Assembly: GCF_030272615.1 (NCBI RefSeq)
Contig: NC_081410.1
Span: 127,720,640 to 127,784,639 of the forward strand
Source of the DNA: Cryptomeria japonica
Lineage: Eukaryota > Streptophyta > Pinopsida > Cupressales > Cupressaceae
Length of the DNA stretch: 64,000 nt
Direction of reading: 5' to 3'
Shown: one piece after another, positions 59,261 to 64,000 of the stretch
Layout of the letters: each line of letters begins with the position of its first letter
Position numbering within the stretch: position 1 is the first letter of the stretch
The notes under the pieces: model-generated
Databases searched by the model: none
Told to the model about the DNA's origin: nothing
The model's input: the letters and a program-made list of their open reading frames with translations, nothing else
Position numbers and translations under genes: made by a program

Positions 59261-60675
59261 TTTGCATGGATGAAAATCGATTCAAGGATTTACTCAGGTG
59301 GAGACACTGAAACAGAACCAAAGACATGGAAACTTGGGGATGCAGACACTATTCCTCAGTAGCAGATGCGTCCTATATCAATAACAAAATAAGGGTCAAC
59401 AAGTTATAGAAACATTCTACTAGTCATAAACACTGCCGGAACTCCTCTTTCTCCAATTGAATAAATTGAAGAAATATATGAAGATGGATCAGATATAGAG
59501 ACATATATGGAAACTAAAACAAACTCCCACAAATACAATTGTATATCTCTTCATAGTAGTAGCACCTATGTAATGGACATGTCTTATTATCATCAACAAC
59601 ATATTGATGATGGAATCATTTATGAAGATAAGACAATAAACCCCAAATCTTGGAGGCATCATTTTGATACCAGTGCATGCATGATATCAATAACACCCCA
59701 CTTTGATGATGAAAATGACCTTTGACTCTTTTATCCACATTTGATAGACTAGGGGAAACAAGAACAACCACACTTGGATTGCTTCAAAAATGATGAAGTC
59801 ATAGCAGAATTCCTGGGAGCACACGAAGGATTTCCATATGGAGACCACAAGGCAAGCTTTGTAATTGACTTAGATAGAAAGACATATTTTGGAGAGTAAA
59901 TATCCTCCTCTAATCCGAAAAAACCTTGAAGAAGATAAAAATAAAACTAGAACATACTAGAGGATTTGACGATTGATCAAGAAAGGTCAACATTGCTGGT
60001 AGAAAACACAGAAGAACTAATTATTTGGGATGCTAAAACTGTGCATAAAATCCACTTAGTAGACTCTCTACATTTAGAAGAAAAAGAGAGGTTCATCTAG
60101 TTATTTAAGCAGAGACCGATAACTTTTGCCTAGTCATTTGTTGACATGGTAGGGTTGGATCCAAAGCTCATCCTGCATCTCTTGCAATTACTTCTAGGAG
60201 CGAAACCATATAAGAAAAAGATTCAAAAAATGCATCTGCAGATTGCGTTGCTAGTAAAGGTAGAATTACAAAAGCTAATAGATGTAGGATTCATCAAGGC
60301 AATAAACTATGCATAATGGATATCTAATTTGGTACCTATACCAAAACACACTAGGGGCGTCGAGATTTGCATAAACTTTAGAGATGTAAATAAAGCATGC
60401 CCAAATGATGAATTTCTACTCTCGAACATTGACATGATTGTGGATTTGACTACTAGGAATGAAATGTTATTACTCATGGATGGTTTCTCTGGGTATAATC
60501 AAATCAAAATTACACCAAAGGATCAACATAAGATAGCATTCACGTATCCACAAGGAACATATTGTTGAAACGTGATGTCGTTTGGGATAAAGAATGTTGG
60601 TACTACTTACCAAAGAGCTATGCCAACTTTGTTCCATGACATGATACATGATATCATGGAGGAATATGTTGATAT
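59261..60675 (+). pseudogene. Second gypsy pol relic, ending in RT
   Basis: The pre-RT linker (59,507-59,725 and on) has CFKNDEVIAEFLGAHEGFPY. RT coding begins near 60,150 with GAKPYKKKIQKMHLQIALLV, then KLIDVGFIKAINYA. It is open at 60,329-60,568 (VEICINFRDVNKACPNDEF, LMDGFSGYNQIKITPKDQ), and then has GTTYQRAMPTLFHDMIHDIM. It stops at about 60,675, after EEYVD, that is within the catalytic YVDD. This RT is related to that at 45.4-46.0 kb (shared DGF..YNQIKI..(E/K)DQ and H-D-M blocks). Stops and frameshifts are frequent. No gag is attached here. Confidence 0.85.
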
Positions 60676-60695
60676 AGGACTCATCTCTTGGATGA

Positions 60696-61421
60696 GAGGA
60701 ACCTATTCCTTCTCCTAAAGATAAGAGTATCCTTTGTCCTAAGAAAAGAGATATTCTTCTTCCTATAGAAGAATCTATTCCTTCTCCTATAGATGAGTCT
60801 TCTCTTCCTCCTAAGCATCAATCTATTCCTCCTAAGGTTAGACATATCCCTCCTCCTCATCATGGACTTGGTATCCTTCCTACACCTCCCTTTCCTCCTT
60901 TATATGGCGCGATTCCTCCTCCTTCATCTTATAGAGAGAAACAACCGGCCTTTCCTATAGTCCAACCTAAAAGACCTCAATCTATTCATCCTTCCGTACA
61001 AGAAGAGAAAAAGCCTATACCTGATAAAACTAAACCTTCTCAACCTTAAACCAAAACTAGAAGAAATAGTTGTGCTAGAGAACACCGATGAAGACATTGT
61101 GCTAGACCTCATGAAGTTGCTTCCCAAACTATTTCTTCTCCTAAAACACCAATTGTTGACATGATTCTATTTTCTCTTAAACAAGATGTTAAACCTAATT
61201 CTCCAAGATGCAAAATACTTAAAACAAATGATGGTTTATGTTCTATTCCTATTAGATCTCCTATTCTTATAAATCTTGATGAAGAAATAGGTGACAATGT
61301 TGTTAATGATGAAAATGTTGATCCTAATATTTATGATGATGAATATGACTATATTGATGTTGACAATAATTTATCTGCAAAATTTTCAAAAGCATTAATC
61401 CTAGCTCTTAGCAACGAATAA
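60696..61421 (+). pseudogene. Proline-rich ORF relic with acidic end (gypsy 3' region)
   Basis: Frame 3 is open from 60,696 to a TAA at 61,047. It encodes repeated IPSPKDKS/IPSPIDES/IPPKVRHIPPP-type Pro-rich words. The same frame continues through one more TGA to 61,421, with an acidic C-terminal part (IYDDEYDYIDVDNN). No ATG starts it, so the left end is missing at the junction near 60,680. The product family is unknown. It lies between the RT relic and a polypurine tract/3' LTR, like the minus-strand Pro-rich ORFs elsewhere in the window. Confidence 0.45.
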
Positions 61422-61582
61422 AGTGATCCATCATTAGAGCATGGTCCTTGTTTGGAACTTGTAATAGCTCCATCTATTATGCTAGATGTGGCTCCTCTTG
61501 TGTGTCGTCCACCTTCATGAAATAATGATCAACAAGATTTGGGGGAGGATGACGTGCTTGATTAGCTTCATTAACATTGTAG

Positions 61583-61626
<44 letters not shown>

Positions 61627-62337
61627 CTTACTTATTTGTGACATTCTTCTATTTGTTTCCCCATTCTTCTATTTTTTGTCCCTAGTCTTGTCTACTTGAG
61701 GATGATGCAAAGTGTTGAGATCTCTTTTGATCTCTTCCATGTTGACTCAAAAGACACATGTGTTCCCTTCTTCCATGGTGGTTTCCTTTCTTTGGGGGAT
61801 GAAGACAATTATATGCACATATATATACATGATATATATGAGTTATCATAAAAAGCATACTGACTCCAAAGTTAGGTGAAACCACCTCATGTTTTATGCT
61901 TTGTGTTCATTATCCTTTGATTTATCCTCTCTCGGGGGCTAAATTATTGTGATAAAATGCTTGTCTTCTTTGTGTGCATCCTACCTTAAAGCAATTGCTC
62001 CCAGCAAGGTGTGTGCAATCACTTTAACGTGGGGGCATACACTTTGCTCATGATTCTCTCTCTTTTGGTACTTAAAGTTACTTAGTGAACTTTGTCTTTG
62101 CTTTATAATTTTTGGTACTTTTTCTTTTCATGAATCATAGTAAGATAACCTTACCAGTTGTAGTCATGGTTCTCTCTTTCTCTCTCATGATCTTCCCTTT
62201 TACCTTATCATCGAAGTCGTAAGATCCTAAAGTCCATTAGGGGCTTGGTGAATCTTGCCTCTTTGACGTGGTGAAAGTCTTTCAATTTAAATTCCTTGTA
62301 CTTTACTAGCAGTATTTGCGTAAGCTCATACTCCCGC
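61422..62337. other. 3' untranslated region of a gypsy element
   Basis: T/C-rich sequence with GGGGGCTAAAT near 61,935 and GTGGGGGCATAC near 62,029, extra polypurine-like words. No ORF. Confidence 0.5.
61585..61622. repeat. (TC)19 microsatellite
   Basis: 38 bp of uninterrupted TC. Confidence 0.95.
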
Positions 62338-62353
62338 TAAAATGGGGGCTAAA
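62338..62353 (+). other. Polypurine tract before gypsy 3' LTR
   Basis: AAAATGGGGGCTAAA directly precedes TGTAACATCC. Confidence 0.75.
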
Positions 62354-63519
62354 TGTAACATCCTAAAATTGCACCCCTTGTAATTTTCAACTAAATTTGG
62401 ATCTTTGCCTTAGTGTTTGTGGCCCTCGGCCTGATTGGAGACTTGATTATGCTTACACATGTCAAAAACTTCATGCAACCCAGAAATGCACCCTACCTGC
62501 ACCTTGAATCTACCCCAAATTAGGGCAAGACTAGGATGTGGCGCCCTAGTCCCCCTTAATGGGGACCTATCTTGGACCCCTTTCCCTGACCTATCTCAAA
62601 TTTGAAGCGAGAAAATTCCCTCTATTTTGTCTCAAGTGTGAAAAATAATTAGTTAATCCTATGGGAAAGTATATAAGAGGGATTTCCCCTCTCATTTGAA
62701 GATCATGAAATTCAATCAAGAATTCAAGAGATCAAGCATTCGAGAATTCAAGAGCAATTGAGCATTTTTAGTCTTCCTTCAAGCTTTGGAGCAGCAATGG
62801 AGTCAAGATTTCAAGCGTTGAAGAAGAGAACACCATTCTACTTCATGAAATCATAATTCCATGCGGAGGCAAGCAAAACTTCACAAGGAGGTATAAGCAT
62901 TTCATTTTTAGTCAATTCAACATCCCCTCAAAGAGGAGGATTCTACTTTTAGTCATTTCAATTACATGATTTCAACCACTTGGTTAATTCCAAAAATGGT
63001 GTTTGACCTAAAGGCAAACCCCTATTCCCAACACATTTCCCTTTTCTTTTGTGTGCAAGAAGTAGGTGCACAACTATACTTTTGGAATTAAGCTTTATTT
63101 GTAGAGATGGAGAAACCCTTTTCAACGTGCGGAAAGTTTGGAGGACCAATAGGAGGGCGATGTGGTCTAGACATAGCCCCTACAAATTTTGGTAGATTTT
63201 GCAGAGCAGCTCTGAATCATCTAAAGCTTATCAGATCCAGGTGCACGATTGAATCCCGAATCTATAGCTCGTTGTTTTCTCATACTTGTCTTCATTTTCA
63301 ACACTTAGTCTTAATTCAACTAGTCAACTTACAAAAGAGGGTCAAACACATTCCAAACCCAATCAATCTACTTAGTATTTAGTCCTTTGTATCCTTTAGG
63401 ATTGGATCTAGTGGATTCATCCCCTCTTTTGAATGTAAAGTTCTCAAAGTGAAAATTGGCTTAGTGAATACTCCTTTCCAAGTGGTGAATTTGCTAAGCC
63501 CCGAATTTTCCACTTTACA
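62354..63519 (+). repeat. Gypsy 3' LTR
   Basis: It starts TGTAACATCCTAAAATTGC after a polypurine tract. A TATA box (TATATAA) is at 62,670-62,676. It shares U3/R blocks with the nested LTR at 49,548, including AATTCCAAAA followed by GTTTGACCTAAAGGCAAACC. The end is put at TTACA near 63,519 by comparison with that copy. The open frames at 62,958-63,382 are in LTR sequence. Confidence 0.7.
62670..62676 (+). promoter_or_regulatory. TATA box of gypsy 3' LTR
   Basis: TATATAA in GGAAAGTATATAAGAGGG, about 320 bp after the LTR start. Confidence 0.55.
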
Positions 63520-63598
63520 ACTATGTTGTGGTTAATGAAAATCATTCCTAAGAATAAGATTCACTCATGATCATTAGAAGATAGTGAACTTTAGTTAT

Positions 63599-64000
63599 TG
63601 TAGCATCGTAAATTGTACACCATTAATTTTGTGATACAATTCCATGCTTAGGTTAGCACCCGCCTTAGTGTGTTTTGCATCTTGCATTTCAAATTCCCTT
63701 TAAGAATTTAATTAATTAATTAAATTAAATCTATAATATTCTTTCATCACTCTGCACATCATAAAATTGGGCCCTTAAACATAAGTGTTCCCCTTTATAT
63801 TTTATTCTCCCAATCAATTATTTCATCAAAAACCCTAATTATGCCCTATTTCGATATTCAAGGCCCAATTTCGCATATCTAGACACCTCGAATCTCCACA
63901 TACGTTTGGAATTGACTTTAGGGTCATAATATTTGGCTTCTCTGAAGATTTGTCAAAACATTGGTCGGACCAAGAGGCGGCTTCTTAGACTCGACTTTTT
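63599..64000 (+). repeat. Start of another LTR, cut by window end
   Basis: TGTAGCATCGTAAATTGTACA resembles the LTR starts at 49,548 (TGTAGTGTCATAAATTG) and, on the minus strand, 31,299 and 25,576. An ATTAATTAAATT-rich segment follows at 63,705. The remainder lies outside the window. Confidence 0.55.

Overview
This window looks like intergenic DNA from a large, repeat-rich seed-plant nuclear genome. It is AT-rich, with nested LTR retrotransposons, plant-type RNase H-bearing LINEs, solo LTRs, long TC/CT tracts and a multi-kilobase satellite. Nothing in it looks prokaryotic. The number of old, nonsense-riddled LTR elements would suit a gymnosperm, but that is a weak inference. I see no intact host gene, rRNA, tRNA or CRISPR array. 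Two short coding relics, at 2-497 and 16,054-16,713, are of unknown origin.

Left third (1-19.4 kb). A coding relic and a TC/AC microsatellite are followed by a short retroposon with an 11-bp duplication (1,504-1,873). One minus-strand LINE then runs from about 2.0 to 13.7 kb and is broken into three pieces by two insertions. The first is a 4.0-kb solo LTR (2,740-6,760, target duplication CTTCC). The second is a solo LTR of about 1.1 kb (7,208-13,501), itself split by a non-autonomous LTR element (7,319-12,508, duplication AATCA, two 1.8-kb LTRs and a 1.6-kb interior). Removing the insertions restores the LINE reading frame at both joints. A decayed chromovirus integrase with a chromodomain (minus strand) lies at 14.8-15.7 kb.

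Centre (19.4-37.6 kb). A 1.1-kb pyrimidine-rich tract abuts a 4.8-kb satellite (20,592-25,434). The satellite is built from one 20-bp word and its exact reverse complement in alternating blocks, with a kilobase-scale super-repeat and a long hairpin at its right edge. It stops inside the LTR of a minus-strand element (25.4-31.3 kb) that encodes a G-patch-like protein and no visible polymerase. A further minus-strand LTR (to 36,537) carries a 5'-truncated LINE (32,061-34,763) with a 14-bp target duplication.

Right third (37.6-64 kb). A plus-strand Ty3/gypsy element (37,604 to about 46,600) has an LTR, a primer-binding site and gag, protease, G-patch and RT segments. Nearly all of gag-pol is in one frame, interrupted by about 19 stop codons. 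It ends against a minus-strand copia LTR fragment. A copia element with both ends preserved (48,509-57,273, duplication AAGAT) has landed inside a minus-strand proline-rich/G-patch ORF and carries a solo gypsy-like LTR within its own 5' LTR. After it come a gypsy RT relic (59.3-60.7 kb), a proline-rich ORF relic, a polypurine tract with a 3' LTR (62,354), and the start of another LTR at 63,599.

The most unusual items are the reverse-complement satellite, the recurrent G-patch modules in LTR elements (three sites), and the non-autonomous 7.3-12.5 kb element with an unrecognised coding relic.
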